Below are positions 51,445 to 59,674 of a stretch of DNA of 64,000 nt, piece by piece. The notes beneath the pieces were generated by a model. The model searched no databases. It saw only the letters and a program-made list of their open reading frames with translations, and was not told the DNA's origin. The position numbers and the translations under genes were made by a program. Source of the DNA: JAAURS01 sp044923475 (GTDB lineage Bacteria > Cyanobacteriota > Cyanobacteriia > Thermosynechococcales > Thermosynechococcaceae); assembly GCF_044923475.1 (NCBI RefSeq), contig NZ_CP137338.1:186001-250000 (forward strand), in the 5' to 3' direction. Every line of letters starts with the position of its first letter. Positions within the stretch are counted from its first letter, which is position 1.

Positions 51445-52407
51445 TTAACGACTCATGTCTAGCATCCGCTGAATGGGTTTGAGGGCGGCGAGGCGGGTTA
51501 GTTCGGGGACGGTGACTTCCGGCGATCGCCGTTTCATGGCCCAGTACACTTTCTCTAAAGTATTCAGACGCATGTAGGGGCACTCGTTGCAGGCGCAGTT
51601 GGCTGTTGGGGGCGCTGGAATGTAGTGTTTGTTGGGGTTTTGTTTTTGCATCTGGTGCAAAATGCCGGACTCGGTGGCAACGATAAAGGTGTCGGCATTG
51701 CTGCGCTGGGTGTAGTTGAGGAGCGCGGTGGTGGATCCGATGAAGTCGGCATGGCGAAGAATGGGAGCTTCGCATTCGGGGTGGGCGATGATTTCGGCGG
51801 CGGGGTGTGCTGCTTTTAGCTCTAAAAGCTTGCGTTCCGAGAAGGTTTCGTGGACGATGCAGCTTCCTTGCCATAGCACCATGTCGCGTCCGGTTTGGGC
51901 CATGACGTAGCGCCCTAGATTCTGGTCCGGCGCAAAGATAATGGGTTGGTCTGCGGGGATTTGGCGCACGAGTTCGACGGCGTTGGAACTGGTGCAGATG
52001 ATGTCGCTCATCGCCTTAATGTCGGCGGTGCAGTTGATGTAGGAAATGACGAGATGGCCGGGATGGGATGCTTTGAAGGCAGCAAAGGCATCGGGGGGGC
52101 AACTGTCGGCGAGGGAGCAGCCTGCATCGAGGTCCGGGATGAGGACTTGTTTGGCGGGATTGAGGATTTTGGCGGTTTCTGCCATGAAGTGGACGCCTGC
52201 AAAGACGATGACATCGGCGTTGGTGCTGGCGGCTTGGCGGGACAGGCCGAGGGAGTCGCCGATGAAGTCTGCGATGTCTTGGATTTCGGGTTCTTGGTAG
52301 TAGTGGGCCAGGATGACGGCGTTGAGTTCCTGTTTGAGGTCTTGAATGGCGGCGACTAGGTCAAGGGGTTGGGTGTCGCTATTTGGGGTGGACGAAAGAG
52401 TAAACAC
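51445..52407 (-). CDS. nadA: Quinolinate synthase A
   Basis: A 320-residue [4Fe-4S] enzyme that condenses iminoaspartate with dihydroxyacetone phosphate to quinolinate in NAD synthesis. Cluster-binding and active-site regions are visible (LAHYYQEPEIQDIAD, FAGVHFMAETAKIL, ISYINCTADIKAMSD, CNECPYMRLN). GTG 52407 is chosen because AGGGAG lies about nine bases before it and it gives the normal family length; the open frame runs on to 52554 without conservation. Confidence 0.94.
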   Translation of the reverse strand: MFTLSSTPNSDTQPLDLVAAIQDLKQELNAVILAHYYQEPEIQDIADFIGDSLGLSRQAASTNADVIVFAGVHFMAETAKILNPAKQVLIPDLDAGCSLADSCPPDAFAAFKASHPGHLVISYINCTADIKAMSDIICTSSNAVELVRQIPADQPIIFAPDQNLGRYVMAQTGRDMVLWQGSCIVHETFSERKLLELKAAHPAAEIIAHPECEAPILRHADFIGSTTALLNYTQRSNADTFIVATESGILHQMQKQNPNKHYIPAPPTANCACNECPYMRLNTLEKVYWAMKRRSPEVTVPELTRLAALKPIQRMLDMSR

Positions 52408-52609
52408 TGGCTTAACTCCCTTTAGGATTGGGAGCGGTGAGGCGTGGGTGTCTACGATTGTAGTGGAAATCGCAAACCGCTGAAGTCGGTTTTCCCGCCA
52501 CGCTCTTGCTGTTTGTGTTCTGTCTTTGGACAAGATTCCTGCCGTCGATTTCAACGTTAACGTTGATTGGCATTAAGCGATTTCTGGAAAACAACTTACC
52601 GCTGGCTTC

Positions 52610-52738
52610 GACTTCCCTTCGACAAGCTCCCTTCGGCAAGCTCCCTTCGACAGGCTCAGGGCATCGCAGGACACGGCAGGGCAACGCGCTCAGCCAGCTA
52701 GAGACTAGAGATTGCGCCCTGAGCGGAGTCGAAGGGTG
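52610..52738. repeat. Palindromic CCCTTCGAC-type intergenic repeat
   Basis: Three imperfect copies of CCCTTCGACAAGCT lead into a CAGGCTCAGGGC end, and ~75 bp later the complementary GCCCTGAGCGGAGTCGAAGGG occurs (written here as two parts, GCCCTGAGCG and GAGTCGAAGGG). It is a dispersed palindromic element of a type seen in many bacterial genomes. The translated frames through it (PEPVEG, STPLRAQ) are artefacts. The rest of the 417-bp gap 52408-52824 shows no gene. Confidence 0.8.
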
Positions 52739-52824
52739 CAATCTCGGCTGGTGAAACCTTTGCAGGGAATCACCTTAAACCTTTGCGAGAAACCCCAGAG
52801 CTTTGAAGAAAACTGAAGACCGGA

Positions 52825-54273
52825 TTACGAATCGGGGATCTCAGATGTTGCATCTTTGTCTAACATAACCTTTCGATAGTGGGGTTCAACTTGGTGAATG
52901 GTCTGAAACTGCGATCGCTGCGCGCCAAGCGATCGCCCATTTCCCTTCCCCCGCGCCTGCAATTCCTGGTGCAATCCATCTACATCCACCGTCAGCACCT
53001 TACCATTCTCCACAATGGGTTTGCCGTTAATCCAGACCCGATCTACCGCATCGACGGGTCTACCCAAAACCAAAAGGCTCGCCGGATCGTTTTGGGGCAG
53101 CATAGACGGGCAGTTGAGATCGTAAAGGACTAAATCCGCCGCCCTCCCTACGGTTATAGACCCGGCCCGATCGCCTAAATTGATGCCCTTCATGCCCCCC
53201 AATGCCGCAATTTCAAGGGCCGTGTGGGGTGCAATCCAGTCTCGATAGTCCGGTTCCGCGACCGTGTGGAGCATTGTGCCCAGCTTAATCGCCTCCAGGA
53301 GGTTCTGGGCATCGTTGCTAGCGGCCCCATCGCAGCCAAAGGACACGTTAACGCCAGCTTTGAGACACTTCAAAATAGGCGCGATGCCGCTGCCGAGGCG
53401 CAGATTGCTGACCGGGTTGTGGACGACGGTGGCCTGGGTTTCGGCCAAGATTTTGATGTCTGCATCGCTGAGCCAGACGCAGTGGGCTAGCGAGGTGCGA
53501 TGGTCTAAGAATCCCAACTGCTGGAGATGAACGACGGCACTGCCGCCGTAGCGCTCTTGGGCCAACCGCTTTTGCGCTCTGGTTTCTAGCAAGTGCGTAT
53601 GCCGACAGAGGTTATGGCGATCGCTGATGTCCCGACAGCCTTCCAGTAGCGCATCCGAGCAGCGATGGAATCCAGCCGGACCCACGGCAACATAAATGCC
53701 CGCTTCAGGATTGTGGAACTGCTGGGCGATCGCCTCCATCATGGCCAGAATGTCTGGGGTCGATTTCGGATAGGGGGTGTGGGGCAGCGATAATCCTGAC
53801 GGCAGCCCCGCCACTAAGGGTAAATCCTGGGTCATGGGCGCAATGACAGCGCGGATGCCTGCTTCGGTATAGGCTTTTGCCAAGGCCGCGATCGTTTCCA
53901 GTTCGTAGCCAGGGACCAGATAGGCATGATCGACAACGCAGGTGCCGCCGGAGAGAAGGGTATCGACTGCCACCTTGAGGGCGCTGAGGTAATGCTGTTC
54001 GAGATCGGCGATCGCCGTGTCGAAGACATCGGCAAGCCATAGCTCTAGAGGCAAGGGCGGAATGAGTCCGCGCTGCCAGATTTGGGAGGAGTGGGTATGC
54101 CCGTTCGCGAATCCTGGCAATAAAAGGCGATCGCGACCATCAATGGCAAGTTCTGCGCTTAGCTCCGACTCAGATGGCGCAATGACAACGATCTGGCTTC
54201 CCGTAATCTGGACATCCAAGGTTTCATACCGATCGCCCTTGAGTACCTGCACGTTCTGAATCAGCGTATTCAT
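52825..54273 (-). CDS. Amidohydrolase, TRZ/ATZ family deaminase-like
   Basis: A 482-residue metal-dependent hydrolase related to methylthioadenosine / S-adenosylhomocysteine, guanine and 8-oxoguanine deaminases. Metal ligands are seen as GFANGHTHSSQ (two His, about residue 60), CRHTHLLETR (His, about 225), SLAHCVWLS (His) and FGCDGAASND (Asp, about 315). The C-terminal ~40 residues extend beyond the usual fold. The substrate is probably a purine- or pterin-like base. It lies 57 bp upstream of the DUF4351 gene on the same strand. Confidence 0.82.
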   Translation of the reverse strand: MNTLIQNVQVLKGDRYETLDVQITGSQIVVIAPSESELSAELAIDGRDRLLLPGFANGHTHSSQIWQRGLIPPLPLELWLADVFDTAIADLEQHYLSALKVAVDTLLSGGTCVVDHAYLVPGYELETIAALAKAYTEAGIRAVIAPMTQDLPLVAGLPSGLSLPHTPYPKSTPDILAMMEAIAQQFHNPEAGIYVAVGPAGFHRCSDALLEGCRDISDRHNLCRHTHLLETRAQKRLAQERYGGSAVVHLQQLGFLDHRTSLAHCVWLSDADIKILAETQATVVHNPVSNLRLGSGIAPILKCLKAGVNVSFGCDGAASNDAQNLLEAIKLGTMLHTVAEPDYRDWIAPHTALEIAALGGMKGINLGDRAGSITVGRAADLVLYDLNCPSMLPQNDPASLLVLGRPVDAVDRVWINGKPIVENGKVLTVDVDGLHQELQARGKGNGRSLGAQRSQFQTIHQVEPHYRKVMLDKDATSEIPDS

Positions 54274-54329
54274 GAAGCGACCTAGCTAACGCCCATTGTC
54301 CTGAGTTAAACGAAAGGCTAGGGCGATAG

Positions 54330-55250
54330 TTACGCACCAAGAGTCCGCAGCCAATTAAACAGGTCATCGGGTTTCGAAAAATCCAGTAGCGCCTCGCCCA
54401 GAGATTCTAACTGCGATAAAGATAATGCTTGAACCTGCAATCGTAGATTGGGGGTCAAGTCCCCGATTCGGCGCGCAAGTTGACGAAGAATAAGAGATTG
54501 GGCTTCTTCTAGCTTGCCTTCTAGCTTGCCTTCTAGCTTGCCTTCTAGCTTGCCTTTGAGCATTCCTTTGAGCATTCCTGCTTGTTCCCCCTCTTGCAGC
54601 AACTCTTGATACCAGGGCGACTCTCGTAATACCGTCATGTCCCACCTCATAATTTGCCGTACCAGTTCTGTATCCAGCACAAAACTGGCGAAGAATCCTA
54701 GCAACGATTCTAACTCAACCAATTCTTCGTTTTGTTGCAATTGAACTAAAGCACGATTTACAGTCTGCGGATCTCCGCCATTTTTGAGAATTGGGACGAA
54801 AGGGAGTAATGCCTCCAGCGATCGCTCAAACACCATTTCGGCCTCTACTTCCCACAGGTTAATGACGCAGTAATCCTGACGGGATTGAAGCCCTAAAAAA
54901 TTAGATTCAAAGCGATTACGGACAACCGCCGTCGAAGAGGGCGGCAAAATATTGATCAAGACCGGAAACACTGGCAATCCATATTTTTCTTGAGCGAGTG
55001 CTGTGTAGGCTCTCATTCTCAGGGGCAGTTTGTCGGAGTATCGCAATTGCAGCTCATTGAGGATCAAAAACTCCCCATGCGCAGGGCTATACGCTTTCAT
55101 GAGCACATCATTTTCACGACTCACCCACTGAAATTCGGAGCCGAGAATCTCCAGCGCGACGACATCGGGCTGTTGCGTGACCCATTGCGCCCAAGCATCG
55201 GGCGCTAAACTCAACAGACGCTTTCCGCCAATATCTGAAACTTTTGCCAC
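54330..55250 (-). CDS. DUF4351 protein with nuclease-like N-terminus (copy 3)
   Basis: A 306-residue protein. The N-terminal region (VSDIGGKRLLSLAPDAW, ILGSEFQWVSRENDVLMKA, EFLILNELQLRYSDKLPLRM) resembles cyanobacterial RpnC/YhgA-like PD-(D/E)XK proteins. A linker of six tetrapeptide-type repeats (LKGMLKGKLEGKLEGK...) leads to DUF4351 (LARRIGDLTPNLR, LLDFSKPDDLFNWLRTLGA). GTG 55250 is chosen; the open frame reaches 55493 but overlaps the oxygenase gene. The function is unknown. Confidence 0.72.
   Translation of the reverse strand: MAKVSDIGGKRLLSLAPDAWAQWVTQQPDVVALEILGSEFQWVSRENDVLMKAYSPAHGEFLILNELQLRYSDKLPLRMRAYTALAQEKYGLPVFPVLINILPPSSTAVVRNRFESNFLGLQSRQDYCVINLWEVEAEMVFERSLEALLPFVPILKNGGDPQTVNRALVQLQQNEELVELESLLGFFASFVLDTELVRQIMRWDMTVLRESPWYQELLQEGEQAGMLKGMLKGKLEGKLEGKLEGKLEEAQSLILRQLARRIGDLTPNLRLQVQALSLSQLESLGEALLDFSKPDDLFNWLRTLGA
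54507..54578 (-). repeat. 12-bp tandem array in DUF4351 linker (6 units)
   Basis: Four identical TTCTAGCTTGCC units followed by two TTTGAGCATTCC units (plus-strand reading) encode the LEGK/LKGM linker. This is the longest of three similar arrays in the window and a likely site of length variation. Confidence 0.85.
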
Positions 55251-55345
55251 GTATTGAATCCTTTTAGATAGAAGCGAAATCGTGTTTTTGCCGATTACAT
55301 CGGCCTTGCGCCAACACCCAGGCCGCTTTCCTGCACTAGTGGATG

Positions 55346-56314
55346 TTAAGTCTTGCCTGCCGTCGCGACCGTCGTTTGTCGATACATTTCGACAATGTGC
55401 TCTCCAGCCGTAATCGGCGCATACTTGGGCGGATTGTGCGCGCTTTGACAGGTGGGCAGGCATTCCACCACTGCATGGTAGTTGATATCCCAAAAAAACG
55501 GAATCGAGTACCGCTCCTGCCCAGAGCGATTGATGACCCGGTGAGGGGTCGATTGATAGAAGTCATTGGTCCACCGTGCCATCATGTCCCCCAGGTTGAT
55601 AACAAACGTTCCTGGAATTGGCTTGGCTGGAATCCACTCTCCCTCGGGGGTGCAAACTTCCAATCCGCCTGCTCGATCTTGGAGCAGAATAGTCAGAAAT
55701 CCCCAGTCTGTATGAGTGCCGCATCCATACTCGTCGGATTGCGCTTGGGCCGGATGGGGCGGGTAGTGCAGCAGTCGCAGGATGGGCATGGGGTTGTCCA
55801 TCAAAGGGTCGAAGTAATGTTCGTCTAAGTCCAGGGAAAGGGCCAGCCCGCAGGCTAACTGACGCGCCAGATCGATCGCGGCGGCAAAGTATTCCTCTAG
55901 GTGCGATCGCCACCCCGGTGAGTTCGAAGGCCACAGGTTGGCCCCGTGATTCGGCAACCCTGCCCGCACGAGCGGATCGTCGGGGCTGCGATCGATGCCC
56001 ATGTAGAAGCTTTCTTTGAGATCGGGTTGGGCGTCGATATCTAAGCTTTGGGCTTTAAGGGGATCGTAGCCCCGCGAAATGCTGGAATGGACGGAGGAAA
56101 CCTCGGCTTTGACCGCCAGCGGCAGATCGAAAAATCGCTTGGCTTCTGCGAAGGTTTGGGCAATCAGGCTCTCGGATACACCGTGATTGGCAATGTAGAA
56201 AAATCCGGCATTGCGACTCGCCTGCCGAATTTGCTCGGCTACCGCTTTGCGATCGCCCAAATCCTTTGAGCGCAAGCCTCCAATATCAATAATGGGAATG
56301 CTTGAAAAAGCCAT
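55346..56314 (-). CDS. 2-oxoglutarate/Fe(II)-dependent oxygenase (IPNS-like)
   Basis: A 322-residue protein of the isopenicillin-N-synthase / plant 2OG-oxygenase family. It has the N-terminal IPIIDIGGL and FYIANHGVSE motifs, iron ligands His and Asp in CGTHTDWGFLTIL, the distal His in STPHRVINRS, and the 2OG-binding RYSIPFF. It hydroxylates or oxidises an unknown small molecule. ATG 56314 is chosen over 56332 because MAFSSIPIIDIG matches the family start. Its 3' end lies 96 bp before the DUF4351 start on the same strand. Confidence 0.88.
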   Translation of the reverse strand: MAFSSIPIIDIGGLRSKDLGDRKAVAEQIRQASRNAGFFYIANHGVSESLIAQTFAEAKRFFDLPLAVKAEVSSVHSSISRGYDPLKAQSLDIDAQPDLKESFYMGIDRSPDDPLVRAGLPNHGANLWPSNSPGWRSHLEEYFAAAIDLARQLACGLALSLDLDEHYFDPLMDNPMPILRLLHYPPHPAQAQSDEYGCGTHTDWGFLTILLQDRAGGLEVCTPEGEWIPAKPIPGTFVINLGDMMARWTNDFYQSTPHRVINRSGQERYSIPFFWDINYHAVVECLPTCQSAHNPPKYAPITAGEHIVEMYRQTTVATAGKT

Positions 56315-56383
56315 ATTTCTGCCAAGATGCACTCAATTCACCTAGTGAAACATAGAATGTCCGGTTATTTGGTGTCGCAGCGC

Positions 56384-56637
56384 AACATTTCAACTCGTAC
56401 AAACGCGATTATCTCGGCCTAAAGCGCTCTTTTTGTACAAATATCGTATATTTTGAGAAGCCATGTAAAATAAAAATTTAGGGAACCATACTCTACGAGA
56501 AAGCCGATGTAACATTTCAACTCGTGCAAATGTGATTATCTCGGTCTAAAGCACTCTTTTTGTACAAATATCGTATATTTTGAGAAGCCATGTAAAATAA
56601 AAATTTGGGGAACCATACTCTACGAGAAAGCCGATGT
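56384..56637. repeat. 127-bp tandem duplication spanning a promoter and start codon
   Basis: Bases 56384-56510 and 56511-56637 are head-to-tail copies with six differences, all transitions. The unit ends GCCGATGT, so it includes the ATG and next base of the TPR gene that starts at 56634; in the first copy the same ATG is followed at once by TAA. The unit is AT-rich and therefore carries the leader, and probably the promoter, twice. It occupies most of the 319-bp intergenic gap. Confidence 0.92.
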
Positions 56638-58055
56638 TTGTAAAACAATCTTGGATAATGGGTTCTTTATTAATTCTAAATCTAACAGGAATCACTCAAA
56701 CGTCGCCGAGCGTGGTAGCTGCAACTCCAGACGAAAAGTCAATCCCATCGCAAACAGATTCTGTCGGTAAGCCAGCGGCTGAGGTCCAACCAAAACCAGA
56801 CGCTAAGCCGAAATTGCTTCCCAGTCAAAAACCTAAGTCTCCTGAGAAACCAGCAGCTCAGGTCGAACCAAAGCCAAGTACCGATCCTAAAAAACTGCCC
56901 AGTAAAAAACTGGATTCCGTGGCTAAGCCTGCAGCCAAATCCGAGCCAAAACCCGAAGTCAAACTGCGTCAGAAAGTTGCGGCACTATTCCAAAAAGGGG
57001 TCAAGCAGTACGGCAAAAGTGATTTTAAAGGTGCGATCGCCACGCTCACCGAAGCCTTGACCCTCGCGCCAAACGATGCCAAAACCAGCCCCAAGATTTT
57101 GTACTACCGCGCCCTTTCTCATTCAGCGCTCAAAGACTACAATTCTGCCATTTCGGACCTAACCGCAGCACTGGAGGCCGATCCTAAATGGGCGGAATTA
57201 TACGTGCAGCGGGGGCTTGCCAAAACAGCCCTACAAGACTCGTCCGGTGCCGCTCGAGATTATGACGAAGCCATCCGAGTCGATCCAAAGGCTGCGACGG
57301 CCTATCTCCAGCGCGGGCTGATCCGCACCCAAAACGCAGACCATAACGGTGCGATTGCCGATTTTGACCGCGTCATCGCCCTCAACCCGAGATCTGCCGT
57401 GGCCCATACCTTTCGCGGGAATTCGCGCATGGCCTTAGGGCAAAATGCAGCGGCGGTCAAAGACTACGACAGGGCGATCGCGCTCGATCCTGGCTATGCA
57501 ACGGCCTACAACCATCGCGGCATTGCTTTGGAGGCGTTGGGTAAAAAGCAAGATGCATCCAAAAGCTACGAGAAGGCCGCAAAGCTCAACCCTCAGTCGG
57601 CAGCAGCCATTAATAATCGAGCCATTGACGCTATGGCAAAGGGAGACTTCAAAACTGCCCTTTCTCAATTCACCAAAGCCCTTCAGATTAATCCTCAATT
57701 TGCACCAGCCTATAACAATCGCGGGATGGTACAGGTCGCGATGGGGGATTTGGACGCAGCCGTACTGGACTACTCTAAATCCATCGAACTCAATCCTAAG
57801 GATGCAGCGGTATTCGTAAATCGAGCCATTGCCTACGTTGCGTTGGATAAGCCCGATGCGGCGATCGCCGATTACACCTCGGCCCTCGATTTAGACCCCA
57901 ATAATGCAAGGGCCTATCACGGTCGCGGCATGGCCCGCATTGCAATGAAAGGGGATGCAAGCGAGATCCAATCCGATCTCAAAAAGGCGGTAGATCTCTA
58001 TCAAAAACAAGGCGATCGCAAACAGGCTACGGCTGTTCGAGAGCTGCTCGAGTAG
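56634..58055 (+). CDS. Secreted TPR protein with Pro/Lys-rich linker
   Basis: A 473-residue protein. The signal peptide (about residues 1-30, GSLLILNLTGITQTSPSVVAA) is followed by a ~75-residue linker of three degenerate repeats built on KPAA...PKP...LPS (about 45-115). About nine TPR units then follow (for example KAATAYLQRGLIRTQN, ATAYNHRGIALEALGK, APAYNNRGMVQVAMGD). It is probably a periplasmic scaffold whose linker may span or bind peptidoglycan. No catalytic domain is seen. The promoter region is duplicated. Confidence 0.8.
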   Translation: MFVKQSWIMGSLLILNLTGITQTSPSVVAATPDEKSIPSQTDSVGKPAAEVQPKPDAKPKLLPSQKPKSPEKPAAQVEPKPSTDPKKLPSKKLDSVAKPAAKSEPKPEVKLRQKVAALFQKGVKQYGKSDFKGAIATLTEALTLAPNDAKTSPKILYYRALSHSALKDYNSAISDLTAALEADPKWAELYVQRGLAKTALQDSSGAARDYDEAIRVDPKAATAYLQRGLIRTQNADHNGAIADFDRVIALNPRSAVAHTFRGNSRMALGQNAAAVKDYDRAIALDPGYATAYNHRGIALEALGKKQDASKSYEKAAKLNPQSAAAINNRAIDAMAKGDFKTALSQFTKALQINPQFAPAYNNRGMVQVAMGDLDAAVLDYSKSIELNPKDAAVFVNRAIAYVALDKPDAAIADYTSALDLDPNNARAYHGRGMARIAMKGDASEIQSDLKKAVDLYQKQGDRKQATAVRELLE

Positions 58056-58125
58056 CGATCTTTCCGCTCCCTAGGTTTATTTCCTACACTAGACATAGCG
58101 TCGAAACGTCACTCAAGGTTCAGTC

Positions 58126-58758
58126 ATGGTTGCCGAGTTAAATCGCGCAGATCGAGTCTTGCTGCATAACATTACTTGGGAGCAGTACGAAGGTTTTCTA
58201 GAGGATTTAGGCGATCGCCCCTCGGCCCGCATCGCCTACGACAACGGCACCTTAGAAATTATGACCCCCCTCCCAGAACACGAGCACTTCAAAGAAGTTA
58301 TTAGCACTGCGGTAGAGGATGCGGCGGAAGAACTGGAGATAGACTACGAAAGCTACGGTTCCGCTACTTGGCGCGAGCGTGTAAAGCTGGCTGGGGTTGA
58401 ACCGGACAACTGTTTTTATTTTCAACACGAAGCCGTCGTCAGAGGCAGGCTCGACCTTGACTTAAGCCGAGGCGACCCGCCCCCCGACTTGGTTTTAGAA
58501 ATCGACATGACCAGCAAATCCCTCAATCGGTTTCCCCTTTATGCCCGATTGGGCGTGCCGGAGATTTGGTGCTATGACGATGGATCGCTGAATATTTACC
58601 ATCTGCAAGAGAGTGAGTACGTCAAAGCGCCGATCAGTTTGGCTTTGCCCCAACTCCCGGTGCAAGAACTACCTTCATTAATTGAAGCCCATCGAGCAGA
58701 GGGGCGACGAGCGATTCGTCGAGCAGTACGGGAATGGGCTAGGCGATACAAGTCATAA
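58126..58758 (+). CDS. Uma2 family putative endonuclease (copy 4)
   Basis: A 210-residue Uma2/DUF820 protein of a different subtype from the other three: NITWEQYEGFLEDLGDRPSARIAYDNGTLEIMTPLPEHE at its N-terminus (given in part), GVEPDNCFYFQ, LVLEIDMTSKSLNRFPLYARLGVPEIWCYD with the acidic core, and a basic C-terminal helix (HRAEGRRAIRRAVREWARRY). The function is unknown. It is co-oriented with the TPR gene, 70 bp downstream. Confidence 0.87.
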   Translation: MVAELNRADRVLLHNITWEQYEGFLEDLGDRPSARIAYDNGTLEIMTPLPEHEHFKEVISTAVEDAAEELEIDYESYGSATWRERVKLAGVEPDNCFYFQHEAVVRGRLDLDLSRGDPPPDLVLEIDMTSKSLNRFPLYARLGVPEIWCYDDGSLNIYHLQESEYVKAPISLALPQLPVQELPSLIEAHRAEGRRAIRRAVREWARRYKS

Positions 58759-58950
58759 AGCCCTGGTTACTGTGCTGGGAATTGAGTCATGATTGAGCGC
58801 TACTGCTGCGGAATGCGATTCTGGTTTTGCTGCTCAAATAGCGTGGGCTGTTTATTGGCTGCAGTTTCCCGTCTCGGTCCATCAATCCCCTCAAGCCGCT
58901 CTTTTTTGAAAAATGTGGCAGCTTTTCATGAAAGTGAGATAGCCTGAGCT

Positions 58951-59565
58951 ATGCACTTTCCTAGACATGTCAACCCATTTCAACTCATTCTTGTTGCACC
59001 AGACCCATCTCTATTTGCTGCTTTTCAAGAGCAATTTTCGCAGTTTGCAAATGTTTCAATATTCGGAGAGCACTTCGAGTGGATCTCGACCTTTGACTGT
59101 TTGGTCAGTCCTGCTAACTCATTCGGCATGATGGATGGTGGGATAGATGCTGCGATTACTCGGTTTTTTGGACTGTCTCTAGAGCGCAGGGTCAAAGAAC
59201 GAATCCTTGAAGACTATCTAGGCGAACAGCCCGTTGGCACGTCGTTCATCATCGAAACGGGACATCCCAAGCATCCTTTCCTTGCCCATACGCCAACGAT
59301 GCGCATTCCGATGTCAATTAAAGGGACAGATGTTCCCTACGTGGCAATGTGGGCAATGCTTCTGGCAATTCGGCAGCACAATCGAACGCATCAACGAACG
59401 ATTGAGAGTGTGGTCTGCCCTGGACTGGGCACAGGTATTGGTCAAGTTCCCTGCTCTGAAGCTGCTCGGCAGATGGCGATCGCCTACGACCACTTTCTGT
59501 ATCCGCCCAAGGCGATCACTACCTTTGTTGCTGCATCCAGACAACTCCAGATTTGGGAAGGCTAA
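58951..59565 (+). CDS. Macro-domain protein (ADP-ribose binding)
   Basis: A 204-residue macro-domain protein: DCLVSPANSFGMMDGGIDAAITRFFG holds the ADP-ribose-binding Asn-Ser/Gly-Gly loop, and VVCPGLGTGIGQVPCSEAARQM holds the second loop. Such proteins remove or read ADP-ribose groups. The domain covers the whole protein, and no partner ADP-ribosyltransferase is adjacent. The intergenic 58759-58950 shows nothing else. Confidence 0.82.
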   Translation: MHFPRHVNPFQLILVAPDPSLFAAFQEQFSQFANVSIFGEHFEWISTFDCLVSPANSFGMMDGGIDAAITRFFGLSLERRVKERILEDYLGEQPVGTSFIIETGHPKHPFLAHTPTMRIPMSIKGTDVPYVAMWAMLLAIRQHNRTHQRTIESVVCPGLGTGIGQVPCSEAARQMAIAYDHFLYPPKAITTFVAASRQLQIWEG

Positions 59566-59674
59566 GATTGGCCAGTTTGGGAAAATTATTGACTATCTGC
59601 CTTAAGTGCTGAAGATATCGAAACCTTTGAACGCGAGGCGATCGGCAAGGCTCAGTCTAAGAATACCCATGTAT

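Noticed and set aside
52412..52741. 109-codon minus-strand open frame
   Set aside because: Its translation contains PEPVEG and STPLRAQ strings that arise from the palindromic CCCTTCGAC repeat; it also overlaps the nadA leader.
56384..56637. Tandem repeat considered as a CRISPR array
   Set aside because: Only two 127-bp copies that abut without spacers, with no cas genes nearby; it is a promoter duplication.
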